This document shows positions 45,154 to 56,244 of a DNA stretch of 64,000 bases, in pieces. The DNA lies in the NCBI RefSeq assembly GCF_000613405.1, contig NZ_BAIX01000002.1:62001-126000 (forward strand). The letters run 5' to 3'. Below the pieces are notes generated by a model, which worked only from the letters and a program-made list of their open reading frames with translations, had not been told where the DNA came from and made no database searches. Position 1 is the stretch's first letter. Each line of letters begins with the position of its first letter. Both the position numbers and the translations under genes were made by a program. Source of the stretch: Hoylesella enoeca JCM 12259 (GTDB lineage Bacteria; Bacteroidota; Bacteroidia; Bacteroidales; Bacteroidaceae).

Positions 45154-46494
45154 TTAATAAGCAGAGACTGCTCCGCTGCGGGTATGTCCAGAATTGAGCA
45201 ATCCGTCGTAATGACGCATCAATAGGTGACTCTCAATCTGTTGGAGCGTGTCGATCACAACGCCGACCAAAATCAATAGCGACGTTCCTCCAAAGAATTG
45301 AGAGAATGCCTGCTGCACATTCAACAATCCCGCCAAAGCAGGCATAATTGCGATGAACGCAATGAACAGAGATCCGGGGAAAGTGATGCGAGTCATGACA
45401 GTATCAATATACTCTGCTGTGTCTTTTCCTGGCTTAACACCAGGAATAAAACCATTATTCCGCTTCATGTCTTCTGCCATTTGCGTCGGATTCAACGTGA
45501 TAGCCGTATAGAAATATGTAAAGGCGATAACCAAGATTACATATACTATATTGTAGAGCAAGCTCCTATTATCCATCAAGGATTGTACGACCCAACTCGT
45601 ATTTTCCGATTGATACCGAACGACTGCCAATGGAATGAACATCAATGCTTGTGCAAAGATAATTGGCATCACATTAGCTGCGAAAAGTTTCAACGGTATA
45701 TACTGACGGGCACCACCATATTGTTTGTTTCCAACCAGACGTTTGGCGTATTGCACAGGTATCTTGCGTGTACCTTGTACCAAGAGAATCGATGCACATA
45801 CAACGGCATAGAGAATGAGAATCTCAACGATAAACATCACGAGTCCACCACCGGAGATAGCAGTGAATCTCGATCCCACTTCCTGTACGAAAGCCTGGGG
45901 AAGTCGGGCGATGATACCAATCATAATGATTAAAGAGACTCCATTTCCGATTCCTTTATCCGTTATGCGCTCTCCCAACCAAAGGATGAACATACTACCT
46001 GCCGCAAGAATGATCGTTGCCGGAATGATAAAGACCGACCAAGAAATACCGGAAGCCAATGCCTGACCTGCCTGCATTTTGAGGTTTAACAGGTAAGACG
46101 GAGCCTGGAACAACAAAATAAATACTGTCAGGATACGTGTATACCAGTTGATCTTCTTTCGTCCGCTCTCACCTTCACGCTGCATCTTCTGGAAATAAGG
46201 CACAGCCATGGCAAGGAGTTGCATAACGATGGAAGCCGAGATGTAAGGCATAATTCCTAATGCAAAGATAGATGCATTGGAAAATGCACCACCGGAGAAC
46301 ATATCCAGAAGCGACATAAGACCGCCGGAGGTTTGCGACTGCAACTTCTCCAACATACTCGGGTTGATTCCGGGAAGTACGACAAAGGAACCGAAGCGGT
46401 ATATTGCCACAAAAAGAAAGGTGATGAGGAGCCGCTGACGCAGATCCTCTATCTTCCAACAGTTCTTCAGTGTCTCGATAAATTTTCTCATCAC
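45154..46494 (-). CDS. secY: Protein translocase subunit SecY
   Basis: The 446-residue inner-membrane translocon pore has about ten helices and the family motifs GINPSMLEKLQ, FALGIMPYISASIVMQLL, and the C5 loop (AEDMKRNNGFIPGVKPGKDT). It starts right after rplO, with the stop and start adjacent (46494/46495). Confidence 0.97.
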   Translation of the reverse strand: MMRKFIETLKNCWKIEDLRQRLLITFLFVAIYRFGSFVVLPGINPSMLEKLQSQTSGGLMSLLDMFSGGAFSNASIFALGIMPYISASIVMQLLAMAVPYFQKMQREGESGRKKINWYTRILTVFILLFQAPSYLLNLKMQAGQALASGISWSVFIIPATIILAAGSMFILWLGERITDKGIGNGVSLIIMIGIIARLPQAFVQEVGSRFTAISGGGLVMFIVEILILYAVVCASILLVQGTRKIPVQYAKRLVGNKQYGGARQYIPLKLFAANVMPIIFAQALMFIPLAVVRYQSENTSWVVQSLMDNRSLLYNIVYVILVIAFTYFYTAITLNPTQMAEDMKRNNGFIPGVKPGKDTAEYIDTVMTRITFPGSLFIAFIAIMPALAGLLNVQQAFSQFFGGTSLLILVGVVIDTLQQIESHLLMRHYDGLLNSGHTRSGAVSAY

Positions 46495-46944
46495 TTAGAT
46501 TATTGTTGTGTTACCACCTACTGCCTTGATTGCTTCTTCGGCAGTCTTAGAGAATGCATTGGCCTCTACTTCGAGCTTTGCTTTCAACTCACCGTTGCCC
46601 AAGATCTTAACAAGTTGTTTACCATTGATCAGCCCTGCTTCTTTCAATTCTGCAAGTCCAATCTTTGTAAGATTCTTTGCGTCGGCCAAAGTTTGAAGTG
46701 TAGACAAGTTCACTGCAAAATATTCCTTATGGTTGATATTCTTAAAACCTGCTTTCGGAACACGGCGTTGCAGAGGCATCTGACCGCCTTCAAAACCAAT
46801 CTTTCTCTTATAACCGGACCGAGCCTTTGCTCCTTTATGACCACGGGTAGAAGTCCCACCGAGTCCAGAGCCTGTACCTCGACCTATGCGACGGCGCGAA
46901 TGCGTAGAGCCAACAGCTGGTTTCAAATTATTTAGTTTCATCAT
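46495..46944 (-). CDS. rplO: 50S ribosomal protein L15
   Basis: The 149-residue L15 starts KLNNLKPAVGSTHSRRRIGR and has GTSTRGHKGAKARSGYKRKI and FEGGQMPLQRRVPKAGFKN. The translation start is one of two adjacent Met codons. It lies between rpmD and secY. Confidence 0.96.
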   Translation of the reverse strand: MMKLNNLKPAVGSTHSRRRIGRGTGSGLGGTSTRGHKGAKARSGYKRKIGFEGGQMPLQRRVPKAGFKNINHKEYFAVNLSTLQTLADAKNLTKIGLAELKEAGLINGKQLVKILGNGELKAKLEVEANAFSKTAEEAIKAVGGNTTII

Positions 46945-46963
46945 TCTTGTTTAAAAAGATTAA

Positions 46964-47140
46964 TTATTCAACTATGTTTACCAGATGGTGAACCTTACGC
47001 ACCATACCGCGGATGCTGGGAGTATCTTCAACCTCAACAACCTGAGAAATCTTATGAAGTCCCAAAGCCAAGAGCGTACGCTTTTGATCAATCGGGGCAC
47101 CGATTCTACTCTTAATCTGCTTGATCTTAATTGTTGCCAT
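46964..47140 (-). CDS. rpmD: 50S ribosomal protein L30
   Basis: The 58-residue L30 (MATIKIKQIKSRIGAPIDQK, then TPSIRGMVRKVHHLVNI) is full length. I start at 47140; an in-frame ATG at 47155 would overlap the rpsE stop. It lies between rpsE and rplO. Confidence 0.95.
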   Translation of the reverse strand: MATIKIKQIKSRIGAPIDQKRTLLALGLHKISQVVEVEDTPSIRGMVRKVHHLVNIVE

Positions 47141-47154
47141 TGTATGTCCTTCCA

Positions 47155-47667
47155 TTAACCATTGAATACTTTTTCCATGCTAATACCACGCACACCTGCA
47201 ATCGTATAGGCATCTCGTAACTGATCCAAAGCTTCAATTGTTGCTTTCACCAAGTTATGAGGATTGGCTGATCCCTTAGATTTTGCAATCACATCATTTA
47301 CGCCAACAGTTTCCAAGACAGCACGCATAGCACCGCCGGCTTTCAATCCTGTACCGGCAGCAGCAGGCTTCAACAGGACATGCGCACCGCTGAATGTAGC
47401 CTCGATCTCATGCGGAATCGTTCCTTTGAGAACCGGAACTTTTACCAAATTCTTCTTAGCAGCCTCAACGCCTTTGGCGATAGCAGCTGTCACCTCACCG
47501 GCCTTTCCTAAGCCATAGCCGATAACACCATTACCATCACCAACAACGACGATAGCAGCGAATGTAAATGTACGGCCTCCCTTGGTAACTTTCGTTACAC
47601 GGTTGATAGCAACCAAGCGATCTTTCAATTCAGAGTCACTAGTTATTCTTACTTTATTCATTGCCAT
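47155..47667 (-). CDS. rpsE: 30S ribosomal protein S5
   Basis: The 170-residue S5 has the RNA-binding [19 protein letters not shown] and [20 protein letters not shown], and the C-terminal ESMEKVFNG-like end (here ISMEKVFNG). It supports translational fidelity. It follows the frameshifted rplR by 7 bp. Confidence 0.97.
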   Translation of the reverse strand: MAMNKVRITSDSELKDRLVAINRVTKVTKGGRTFTFAAIVVVGDGNGVIGYGLGKAGEVTAAIAKGVEAAKKNLVKVPVLKGTIPHEIEATFSGAHVLLKPAAAGTGLKAGGAMRAVLETVGVNDVIAKSKGSANPHNLVKATIEALDQLRDAYTIAGVRGISMEKVFNG

Positions 47668-47673
47668 AATCGT

Positions 47674-48017
47674 TTAAAATTTAAGACCTCCTTGACGTGC
47701 TGCATCGGCCAAGCCTTTCACACGTCCGTGATACAAGTAACCATTACGATCGAAGACCACCGTCGTAACGCCTGCAGCTTGTGCATTCTTTGCTACCAGC
47801 TCGCCGACTTTCTCAGCCTGCTGAATCTTCGGCATTGCTCCATTCCAAGGGAAGAAGCCGATGCAAGCGTGGTTCCAGTCTCATCATTAATTACTTGTGC
47901 ATAAATCTGTTTGTTACTGCGGAATACGCTCAAACGAGGACGCTCAGCAGTACCATTTACGCTTTTACGAATTCTGAACTTTATTTTGATTCGTCTTTCT
48001 ACTTTCTTTGTTGTCAT
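47674..48017 (-). CDS. rplR: 50S ribosomal protein L18 (frameshifted in this sequence)
   Basis: Begins as a normal L18 ([40 protein letters not shown]) but the reading frame is lost near 47835. In another frame it goes on [20 protein letters not shown] and [19 protein letters not shown], ending LKF at 47674. The span of 344 bases is one base short of the 345 expected for 114 residues plus stop; adding one A in CAAATG restores it. L18 is essential for 5S rRNA binding, so an intact gene is expected in the cell. Confidence 0.93.
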
Positions 48018-48048
48018 AATTTCTAAATAAAATTGAAGTTACTTAGCA

Positions 48049-48615
48049 TTACTTAGCTGCAGCCGTCTTACCAGACTTTCTGCGAATAACCTCACCCTTA
48101 AACAGAATTCCTTTTCCTTTGTAAGGTTCAGGCATACGGAAAGAACGAATTTTAGCACAGATGAGCCCTAACAACTGCTTATCACAAGACTCGATTGTTA
48201 TGGTTGGATTCTGGTTTCTTTCAGACTTCGTTTCCACTTTCACTTCTTTCGGAAGTTGAATGAAAATAGGGTGTGTATAGCCAAGAGAGAACTCGACTAA
48301 GTTTCCTTGGTTTGAAACGCGATAACCGACACCGACAAGCTCCATCGTCTTTTGATAACCTTCGCTTACACCGATAACCATATTGTTGACCAAAGAACGG
48401 TACAAGCCATGGAATGCCTGCTTTTGCTTTGTGCTTACAGGGCTATTCTCATCAATTTCGAAAGTAATCAGGTTTCCCTCTACATTCATTTTAATAGATG
48501 AGTCAACGGCTTGTGAGAGTTCTCCCTTAGGACCTTTCACAGTGACAACACCATTGTTCTGAGCAACAGTAACACCTGCGGGAATACTAATTGGCAATTT
48601 TCCTATTCTTGACAT
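48049..48615 (-). CDS. rplF: 50S ribosomal protein L6
   Basis: The 188-residue L6 starts MSRIGKLPISIPAGVTVAQN and has NNMVIGVSEGYQKTMELVGV and the conserved PEPYKGKGILFKGE. I use 48615, not an in-frame ATG at 48645 inside the end of rpsH. It lies between rpsH and rplR. Confidence 0.96.
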   Translation of the reverse strand: MSRIGKLPISIPAGVTVAQNNGVVTVKGPKGELSQAVDSSIKMNVEGNLITFEIDENSPVSTKQKQAFHGLYRSLVNNMVIGVSEGYQKTMELVGVGYRVSNQGNLVEFSLGYTHPIFIQLPKEVKVETKSERNQNPTITIESCDKQLLGLICAKIRSFRMPEPYKGKGILFKGEVIRRKSGKTAAAK

Positions 48616-48629
48616 ATTCAATCCTCCAA

Positions 48630-49025
48630 TTAATAAACGTAGCAAAGAACCTCACCACCGATCTTCAAGTCGGCAGCTTCCTTGTTTGTCATTACACCTT
48701 TGGATGTAGATAAAATCGCGATACCTAATCCATTAATTACTCTCGGCATATCTTTATAACCGGTATACTTGCGGAGACCGGGGGTAGATACACGCTTTAA
48801 ATTCTTGATCGCATTGACCTTCGTCGCCGGATCATACTTCAAAGCAACTTTGATTGTACCTTGTGGCCCATCTTCAATGAACTTATAGTTCAGAATATAG
48901 CCTTTCTCAAAGAGGATTTTAGTAATCTCTTTCTTCAAGTTCGACGCAGGAACCTCTACAACACGATGATGTGCCATAATCGCATTTCTGAGTCTTGTCA
49001 GATAATCTGCTATTGGATCTGTCAT
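48630..49025 (-). CDS. rpsH: 30S ribosomal protein S8
   Basis: The 131-residue S8 (MTDPIADYLTRLRNAIMAHH, and STSKGVMTNKEAADLKIGGE near the end) is full length. In many bacteria it regulates the spc operon by binding its mRNA. It lies between rpsN and rplF. Confidence 0.97.
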   Translation of the reverse strand: MTDPIADYLTRLRNAIMAHHRVVEVPASNLKKEITKILFEKGYILNYKFIEDGPQGTIKVALKYDPATKVNAIKNLKRVSTPGLRKYTGYKDMPRVINGLGIAILSTSKGVMTNKEAADLKIGGEVLCYVY

Positions 49026-49181
49026 AAATTATAAATGTTTAATTAATCGGGACTACCCCGACAATATTAAAAAAGTTATCTATCAAAGGATTGGCGGCTT
49101 ACAGTCGAAAGATGAAATCAGAACAGCGATGTTGATCGTCATCTAATCCATTACGCTTGTTTATTGCCACCCTATCCCGCT

Positions 49182-49484
49182 TTACCAGCTTGCTTTCTTC
49201 ACGCCCGGAATCAAACCAGCAGAAGCCATTTCACGGAATTGGATTCGCGAAAGACCGAACTGGCGGATATATCCCTTCGGACGACCTGTTATCTTACAAC
49301 GATTGTGAAGACGAATCGGGTTTGCATTCTTAGGGATAGCTTGAAGCTTACGAGCAGCATCATAGGCCTCGGCGAGATCTCCCGAGGTAGTGATGATCTT
49401 CTTTAAGGCTGCTCGTTTTTCCGCATAACGTGCCACTAATTTAGCGCGTTTCACTTCGCGGGCTTTCATTGATTCTTTTGCCAT
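49182..49484 (-). CDS. rpsN: 30S ribosomal protein S14
   Basis: The 100-residue S14 ([51 protein letters not shown]) is the long form without the four-cysteine zinc finger. It lies between rplE and rpsH, as in other bacteria. Confidence 0.96.
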   Translation of the reverse strand: MAKESMKAREVKRAKLVARYAEKRAALKKIITTSGDLAEAYDAARKLQAIPKNANPIRLHNRCKITGRPKGYIRQFGLSRIQFREMASAGLIPGVKKASW

Positions 49485-49489
49485 ATTGC

Positions 49490-50047
49490 TTAATCCTTTT
49501 TAGCGTTCTTAAATGGGAGACCGAATGCTTTCAACAAAGCATAACCTTCTTCATCTGTCTGTGCAGAAGTAACAAAGGTGATATTCATACCTTGAATACG
49601 ATCTATCGAGTCAAGATTAATTTCTGGGAAGATGATCTGTTCGGCGATACCCAATGTGTAGTTACCACGTCCATCAAATTTGCTCTCAATCCCTTTGAAA
49701 TCACGAATACGAGGGAGTGCCACACGCACGAGTTTTTCGAGAAACTCGTACATTCGCTCACGGCGCAAAGTAACCATCACACCAATCGGCATTTTCTTAC
49801 GCAACTTGAAGTTGGCTATATCCTTCTTCGAATAAGTTGCAACTGCTTTCTGACCTGTTATGGCAGAGATTTCGTTCACAGCCACCTCAATCAGTTTCTT
49901 GTCTTGTGTTGCGTCGCCCAGTCCTTGATTGATAACAATCTTCTTCAATACAGGAATCTGCATCACAGAGGAATAATTGAACTGTTCTTTCAATGCCGGA
50001 ACAATGCGCTCAGCATATTCTTTTTTCAATTGTGCCGTATTCATCAC
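49490..50047 (-). CDS. rplE: 50S ribosomal protein L5
   Basis: The 185-residue L5 ([60 protein letters not shown]) binds 5S rRNA. Its start overlaps the end of rplX by 4 bases (ATGA), a sign of translational coupling. Confidence 0.97.
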   Translation of the reverse strand: MMNTAQLKKEYAERIVPALKEQFNYSSVMQIPVLKKIVINQGLGDATQDKKLIEVAVNEISAITGQKAVATYSKKDIANFKLRKKMPIGVMVTLRRERMYEFLEKLVRVALPRIRDFKGIESKFDGRGNYTLGIAEQIIFPEINLDSIDRIQGMNITFVTSAQTDEEGYALLKAFGLPFKNAKKD

Positions 50048-50370
50048 TTAATTTCCTCCCCTGACTTTTTAGCAATGCGAATCTTCTTTCCATCCTCCGT
50101 TAGTTTAATTCCCACTCGTGTAGGCTTTCCACTTTTTGGATCAATCAGACTCAAATTAGAGATATGAATCGGAGCTTCCTGCTTAATAATACCGCCCTGA
50201 GGACTCTTGGCAGAAGGCTTCGTGTGCTTAGAGATCATCCGACAACCCTCAACGATTGCTCGGTTCTCATCGACTAAGACTTTAAGAACCTTACCAGTTC
50301 TACCGCGGTCCCGGCTATCGCCTGCAAGGACCATCACGGTATCACCTTTCTTGATATGTAATTTACTCAT
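50044..50370 (-). CDS. rplX: 50S ribosomal protein L24
   Basis: The 108-residue L24 has the KOW motif ([20 protein letters not shown]) and the [20 protein letters not shown] segment. It helps begin large-subunit assembly. It lies between rplN and rplE. Confidence 0.96.
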   Translation of the reverse strand: MSKLHIKKGDTVMVLAGDSRDRGRTGKVLKVLVDENRAIVEGCRMISKHTKPSAKSPQGGIIKQEAPIHISNLSLIDPKSGKPTRVGIKLTEDGKKIRIAKKSGEEIK

Positions 50371-50389
50371 TACTCTTCTGTTTTAATAA

Positions 50390-50755
50390 TTAAAGGACCT
50401 CAGGTGCCAAAGAAACCACTTTCATATTCACCGCACGGAGTTCACGGGCTACTGGACCGAAAATACGACTTCCACGAAGCTCGCCCGCATTGTTCAACAA
50501 TACACAAGCGTTATCATCGAAACGTATATAAGAACCGTCTGCACGACGAATCTCTTTCTTTGTACGAACAATCAAAGCTTTTGATACCGCACCTTTTTTC
50601 AAATCACTTGACGGAATAACGTTCTTGACAGCAACGACTATCACGTCACCAACACTTGCATAACGACGGCGAGTACCTCCTAAGACACGAATGCAAAGTG
50701 CCTCACGCGCACCGCTGTTATCACATACTGTAAGTCTTGATTCTGCTTGTATCAT
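50390..50755 (-). CDS. rplN: 50S ribosomal protein L14
   Basis: The 121-residue L14 ([60 protein letters not shown]) is fully conserved in pattern and length. It starts 2 bp after rpsQ. Confidence 0.97.
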   Translation of the reverse strand: MIQAESRLTVCDNSGAREALCIRVLGGTRRRYASVGDVIVVAVKNVIPSSDLKKGAVSKALIVRTKKEIRRADGSYIRFDDNACVLLNNAGELRGSRIFGPVARELRAVNMKVVSLAPEVL

Positions 50756-50757
50756 AA

Positions 50758-51015
50758 TTACTTAGCCTTTTCAATTATTTGAACTAATCTCCATCGCTTT
50801 GTTTTACTCAAAGGACGGGTCTCCATAATAAGTACAGTGTCGCCGACATTCGCCTCGTTCTTCTCATCGTGTACGTGGTATTTCTTTGTCTTCTGTACAA
50901 ACTTACCATAAATTGGGTGCATCTCTTTGAACTTAGCGGCAATAACAATGGTTTTATCCATTTTGTTGCTGATGACAACCCCTTGTCTTGTCTTTCTTAA
51001 ATTTCTTGTTTCCAT
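50758..51015 (-). CDS. rpsQ: 30S ribosomal protein S17
   Basis: About 85 residues ([40 protein letters not shown]). I start at the METRN ATG at 51015, as in Bacteroides; a Met three codons earlier (51024) is possible. It is a 16S rRNA-binding OB-fold protein between rpmC and rplN. Confidence 0.95.
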   Translation of the reverse strand: METRNLRKTRQGVVISNKMDKTIVIAAKFKEMHPIYGKFVQKTKKYHVHDEKNEANVGDTVLIMETRPLSKTKRWRLVQIIEKAK

Positions 51016-51026
51016 CTTGGACATTG

Positions 51027-51221
51027 TTATTTGTTAAGTTCTCTCTGGCGAAGTTCCGTCTTCATACGTGCGATGTCACGACGTGTCGCTTTAATCTGTG
51101 ATGGATTTTCAAGAGGAGTTGTTGCATGATTCAGCTTCATCCGATGCAAAGCTTCCACAGCATTTTCTAATTTCTCGGCCAAATCTTTGGTCTCGAGTTC
51201 TCTTACTTCTTTACTCTTCAT
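51027..51221 (-). CDS. rpmC: 50S ribosomal protein L29
   Basis: The 64-residue L29 ([38 protein letters not shown]) is a two-helix protein at the exit tunnel. It is complete and lies between rplP and rpsQ. Confidence 0.95.
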   Translation of the reverse strand: MKSKEVRELETKDLAEKLENAVEALHRMKLNHATTPLENPSQIKATRRDIARMKTELRQRELNK

Positions 51222-51227
51222 AATAGC

Positions 51228-51656
51228 TTAAGCGTTTTTATCGAAATCACGTCTAACAACAAACTTGGTCTTGACCGGGAGTTTCTGTGCCGCAAGGCGA
51301 AGCGCCTCCTTGGCAATATCGAAACTTACACCTTCCACTTCAAAGAGGATACGGCCCGGAGTTACCGGTGCAACCCATCCTGCTGGATCTCCCTTACCTT
51401 TACCCATACGGACATCGGCAGGCTTACGTGTGATCGGCTTATCAGGAAATATACGAATCCAAACCTGACCTTCACGCTGCATATAACGGTTAACGGCAAC
51501 ACGAGCAGCCTCAATTTGACGGCTGTCTATCCATTTTGCTTCAAGTGTTTTGATGCCAAATGTGCCGAAAGCCAGTTGTGTGCCTCTATGAGCATTGCCT
51601 TTATTGCCACGCCCATCTTGAGGTCTTCTATATTTAACTCTTTTTGGCTGTAACAT
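51228..51656 (-). CDS. rplP: 50S ribosomal protein L16
   Basis: The 142-residue L16 ([40 protein letters not shown]) helps organise the A-site tRNA region and the peptidyl-transferase centre. It lies between rpsC and rpmC. Confidence 0.97.
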   Translation of the reverse strand: MLQPKRVKYRRPQDGRGNKGNAHRGTQLAFGTFGIKTLEAKWIDSRQIEAARVAVNRYMQREGQVWIRIFPDKPITRKPADVRMGKGKGDPAGWVAPVTPGRILFEVEGVSFDIAKEALRLAAQKLPVKTKFVVRRDFDKNA

Positions 51657-51671
51657 TACTTACTTCTTCTT

Positions 51672-52400
51672 TTAACGGTTATTGTTTCTCCTACGATTAC
51701 CGCCACGACCGGAACGAGAACCGAGCCGTCCTGCATTTTGCTTATCTTGTGCGAAATTCGGTGCGAGATCACGCTGTCCATAAACCTCGCCACGACAAAT
51801 CCACACCTTAATACCAAGCAATCCTACTTTCGTAAGAGCTTCTGCCTGACAATAATCAATGTCTGCACGGAATGTATGCAAAGGTGTGCGTCCTTCTTTC
51901 AGCATCTCTTTACGAGCGATTTCTGCACCGTTCAGACGACCTGAAATCTGTACTTTAATACCTTCTGCACCTGCACGCATCGTGTTTTGAATAGCCATCT
52001 TAATAGCACGACGATAAGCAATCTTACCCTCGACTTGGCGAGCGATGTTATTCGCAACGATAGTTGCATCAAGTTCCGGTTTCTTAATTTCAAAGATATT
52101 GATCTGAATATCTTTCTTATAGAGCCGTTTCAGCTCTTCCTTCAATCTGTCAACATCCTGTCCGCCTTTACCGATAACGATGCCAGGACGGGCTGTACAA
52201 ATAGTAATGGTGACGAGTTTCAACGTACGTTCGATGACAATACGCGAAACGCTGGCCTTTGCCAAACGTTCGTTCAGATAGTTGCGAATCTTCTGATCTT
52301 CAACGAGATTTTCTCCGAAACTCTTGCCACCAAACCAATTTGAATCCCAACCACGGATAATACCAAGACGGTTGCTTATTGGATTAACTTTCTGTCCCAT
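51672..52400 (-). CDS. rpsC: 30S ribosomal protein S3
   Basis: The 242-residue S3 ([20 protein letters not shown]) has the KH-type [20 protein letters not shown] and [20 protein letters not shown] Gly/Arg/Asn-rich tail ([18 protein letters not shown]) ends it. It lies between rplV and rplP and helps form the mRNA entry. Confidence 0.97.
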   Translation of the reverse strand: MGQKVNPISNRLGIIRGWDSNWFGGKSFGENLVEDQKIRNYLNERLAKASVSRIVIERTLKLVTITICTARPGIVIGKGGQDVDRLKEELKRLYKKDIQINIFEIKKPELDATIVANNIARQVEGKIAYRRAIKMAIQNTMRAGAEGIKVQISGRLNGAEIARKEMLKEGRTPLHTFRADIDYCQAEALTKVGLLGIKVWICRGEVYGQRDLAPNFAQDKQNAGRLGSRSGRGGNRRRNNNR

Positions 52401-52405
52401 TCTAT

Positions 52406-52813
52406 TTATTCTTTTTCGTCATTAGTTTTGGCATCAACAAACAAAGTGACATGGTTGCTACGCTTACGGATTCTATAACCACGACCCTGCGGTGCCGGTC
52501 TCATACGTTTCATTGTAACACCCTCGTCAACAAAAACTTTGCTTATATAAAGCTCACCGTCTTCTGCCTTGCGATCATTCTTCTGTTCCCAATTCGCAAT
52601 AGCCGAACGCAGTAATTTCTCAACATCTGCAGCAGCTTGTTTCTTCGAGAATCGCAAAACACCCAAGGCACGATTTACTTCCAAGCCACGAATCATATCT
52701 ACAACGTAGCGCATTTTGCGTGGAGAAGAAGGAACACCATTGAGCTTTGCAAAATACAAACTCTTTAATGCCTCTTTTCTCTTTTCAGCTGATATATGTT
52801 TTCTTGCTCCCAT
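52406..52813 (-). CDS. rplV: 50S ribosomal protein L22
   Basis: The 135-residue L22 ([40 protein letters not shown]) has the beta-hairpin that reaches into the peptide exit tunnel. It lies between rpsS and rpsC. Confidence 0.96.
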   Translation of the reverse strand: MGARKHISAEKRKEALKSLYFAKLNGVPSSPRKMRYVVDMIRGLEVNRALGVLRFSKKQAAADVEKLLRSAIANWEQKNDRKAEDGELYISKVFVDEGVTMKRMRPAPQGRGYRIRKRSNHVTLFVDAKTNDEKE

Positions 52814-52846
52814 TATTACTCTTTACATTTAAATGGTTACTCCCGA

Positions 52847-53113
52847 TTATTTCTTATTACCGGAGTGTCCGCCAAACCTGCGAGTAAGAGAGAACTCACC
52901 CAACTTGTGACCGACCATATTCTCGGTAATGTAAACAGGGATAAATTTGTTTCCGTTATGAACAGCAACGGTATGTCCCACAAAATCCGGGGAAATCATT
53001 GATGCTCGAGCCCACGTCTTAACGACACTCTTCTTGCCACTTTCATTCATTGCAAGAATTTTCTTTTCGAGTGAAACGTTGATATATGGACCTTTTTTTA
53101 ATGAACGACTCAT
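52847..53113 (-). CDS. rpsS: 30S ribosomal protein S19
   Basis: The 88-residue S19 ([40 protein letters not shown]) is complete. It binds with S13 in the head of the small subunit. It lies after rplB. Confidence 0.97.
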   Translation of the reverse strand: MSRSLKKGPYINVSLEKKILAMNESGKKSVVKTWARASMISPDFVGHTVAVHNGNKFIPVYITENMVGHKLGEFSLTRRFGGHSGNKK

Positions 53114-53131
53114 AATTTACTCTTCTTAATG

Positions 53132-53954
<823 letters not shown>

Positions 53955-53962
53955 TTTTTATT

Positions 53963-54403
53963 TTAAATATTGCTGTAAAAATCTATTTGATCACCAGCCT
54001 TCAACGTAACGATCGCCTTCTTGAATGCAGCCTTTTGTCCCTTCACAAGACCGGCTTTTGTGTAACGGCTCGAACGCTTTCCTGCATAACGCATCGTATT
54101 CACATCCACAACCGTAACATTATATAGGCTCTCGATTTCTGCTTTGATTTCAAGCTTGTTTGCCTCCGGTCTAACGATAAAGCCATACTTAGGCAAAGCA
54201 GGCTTTTCATAAGTATAAACCGTCTTTTCCTTCGTTACGTCAGGCTTTCCTTTCTTTTTGACAACATAGCTGATCTTTTCCTCTGCTGCATTCTTAGCCT
54301 TTGCAGCTTTTTCATTAGCAGCTTTCAGCTTCTTGCTTTCAGAAGACTTGTCTGTAATTTTGGTCATCTTCTCAGTGACCAATGGTTTAATGATAAATGC
54401 CAT
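53963..54403 (-). CDS. rplW: 50S ribosomal protein L23 with an internal insertion
   Basis: The protein is 146 residues, against about 96 in Bacteroides. After the normal start MAFIIKPLVTEKMTKITDK an insertion of about 50 mostly Lys/Ala/Glu residues (SESKKLKAANEKAAKAKNAA, then KKKGKPDVTKEKTVYTYEKP) precedes the normal core (YGFIVRPEANKLEIKAEIES; NTMRYAGKRSSRYTKAG) and end (GDQIDFYSNI). L23 sits at the exit-tunnel rim and docks trigger factor and SRP, so the insertion may lie near that site. Confidence 0.95.
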   Translation of the reverse strand: MAFIIKPLVTEKMTKITDKSSESKKLKAANEKAAKAKNAAEEKISYVVKKKGKPDVTKEKTVYTYEKPALPKYGFIVRPEANKLEIKAEIESLYNVTVVDVNTMRYAGKRSSRYTKAGLVKGQKAAFKKAIVTLKAGDQIDFYSNI

Positions 54404-54422
54404 ATTTCTACTGTCTCCTTAA

Positions 54423-55052
54423 TTATTTAGCCAAGATCTCATCAATGGTCTTCAACGAATTTTCAGTCACAACAAGCACATCCGCATTCAAAACTTTATA
54501 AGTATTGAGTGAAGATGCGGTCATAACCTCAGAACGCTGTAAGTTACGAGCTGACAAATATACATTTTTATTTACTTCCGGCAAAACAAGAAGTGTTTTT
54601 TTACCATCAACTTTCAGATTTTTAGCTATATTTACAAAATATTTTGTCTTTGGGGCATCCATTGAGAAGTCTTCGACCACAACGATTGCATTTTCCTGTG
54701 CCTTATATGACAAAGCTGAGCGACGAGCCAAGCTCTTCACTTTCTTGTTCAACTTGAAACCATAATCGCGCGGTTTCGGACCAAACACGCGACCACCACC
54801 GACAAGCACGGGCGAATTGATATCGCCGCGACGTGCACCGCCGCCGCCTTTCTGACGACCTAATTTTCGAGTGGAACCGCTTACTTCGCTTCTCTCCTTT
54901 GTTTTAGCTGTACCCTGACGCTGATTAGCGAGATACTGCTTGACATCCAGATAGATAACGTGATCGTTAGGCTCAATTCCGAAGATCGATTCGTTTAACG
55001 TAACCTTTCTTCCGGTCTCCTGACCATTGATATTTAAAACGCTAACTTCCAT
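54423..55052 (-). CDS. rplD: 50S ribosomal protein L4
   Basis: The 209-residue L4 ([20 protein letters not shown]-like opening; [40 protein letters not shown]) has the basic loop that lines the exit tunnel. In many bacteria it also regulates the S10 operon. Its start overlaps the rplC stop by 1 base. Confidence 0.97.
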   Translation of the reverse strand: MEVSVLNINGQETGRKVTLNESIFGIEPNDHVIYLDVKQYLANQRQGTAKTKERSEVSGSTRKLGRQKGGGGARRGDINSPVLVGGGRVFGPKPRDYGFKLNKKVKSLARRSALSYKAQENAIVVVEDFSMDAPKTKYFVNIAKNLKVDGKKTLLVLPEVNKNVYLSARNLQRSEVMTASSLNTYKVLNADVLVVTENSLKTIDEILAK

Positions 55053-55666
55053 TATTTCTCAATTAATACGGTTGAACCATTACATCCGGCAAACGAACCC
55101 TTAACGATCAAGACATTCTGTTCCGGAATCACTTTTAACACTTTGAGGTTCTGAGTCGTCACGCGGTCGCCGCCCATTTGTCCGGCCATACGCATTCCCT
55201 TGAACACCTTGGCGGGATAAGAACAAGCACCGATAGATCCCGGTTTGCGGGCGCGGTCGTCCTGACCGTGTGTGCTCTGACCAACACCACCGAAACCGTG
55301 GCGCTTCACTACTCCCTGGAAACCTTTACCCTTAGACGTTCCAACAACATCGACAAACTCTGCGTCGTTGAACAGTTCAACAGTGATTGTATCACCGAGG
55401 TTATACTCCTCATCGAATTTGAACTCGGCCAAGTGCTTCTTCGGTGTTGTACCTGCTTTCTTGAAGATTCCCAGCATCGGCTTCGTCGTTCGTTTCTCCT
55501 TAGCCTCTGCGAAACCTAATTGAACTGCTTTGTAGCCGTCTTTTTCAACGGTCTTTACTTGGGTAACAACACAAGGACCAGCTTCGATAACAGTGCACGG
55601 TATGTTTTTACCGTCGGCACTGAAAACGGATGTCATTCCGATTTTTCTTCCAATTAATCCTGGCAT
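55052..55666 (-). CDS. rplC: 50S ribosomal protein L3
   Basis: The 204-residue L3 ([60 protein letters not shown]) is complete. It binds 23S rRNA early in assembly. A gap of about 180 bp separates it from rpsJ. I see no feature in that gap. Confidence 0.97.
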   Translation of the reverse strand: MPGLIGRKIGMTSVFSADGKNIPCTVIEAGPCVVTQVKTVEKDGYKAVQLGFAEAKEKRTTKPMLGIFKKAGTTPKKHLAEFKFDEEYNLGDTITVELFNDAEFVDVVGTSKGKGFQGVVKRHGFGGVGQSTHGQDDRARKPGSIGACSYPAKVFKGMRMAGQMGGDRVTTQNLKVLKVIPEQNVLIVKGSFAGCNGSTVLIEK

Positions 55667-55844
55667 TTCAATTAAATATTTAAATGATTTTCAATTTACC
55701 GTCTTTCAGCTTCTAAGTAGATGTTTTTCGTAAGCTCATTAAGCATCAATGAGCACCTAAAAAAGCACATATTGCTATCCTTTGAGGATCAAACACTTGT
55801 CCGCTTACAGACAGAATAACCGATAAAAATTTTCTATTGACGAA

Positions 55845-56150
55845 CTACACTTTGATTTCCACCTCGACACCGCTGGGCAATTCGAGTTTCATCAGTGCGT
55901 CAACCGTCTTTGCTGTTGAGCTGTAAATGTCGATCAGACGTTTAAAATCCGAGAGCTGGAATTGCTCACGAGCTTTCTTGTTGACGAACGTACTGCGGTT
56001 TACAGTGTAAATACGCTTATGTGTTGGCAATGGAATAGGACCGCTCACGATAGCGCCCGTAGCCTTAACTGCCTTCACAATCTTCTCTGCTGACTTGTCA
56101 ACCAACTTGTGGTCATAAGATTTCAGCTTAATTCTAATTTTCTGACTCAT
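55845..56150 (-). CDS. rpsJ: 30S ribosomal protein S10
   Basis: The 101-residue S10 ([40 protein letters not shown]) is full length, with start MSQKIR at 56150; an in-frame ATG at 56156 adds two residues. As in Bacteroidetes generally it follows fusA with no tuf gene between. Confidence 0.97.
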   Translation of the reverse strand: MSQKIRIKLKSYDHKLVDKSAEKIVKAVKATGAIVSGPIPLPTHKRIYTVNRSTFVNKKAREQFQLSDFKRLIDIYSSTAKTVDALMKLELPSGVEVEIKV

Positions 56151-56244
56151 TGTCAATGAAGTTGTTTTATTGTTATTCTTAAATGAAGAACGAGGTGCAC
56201 CGGATAAGAGTCATTCGCTATCCGGTGCCTCTATTCACCTTATC

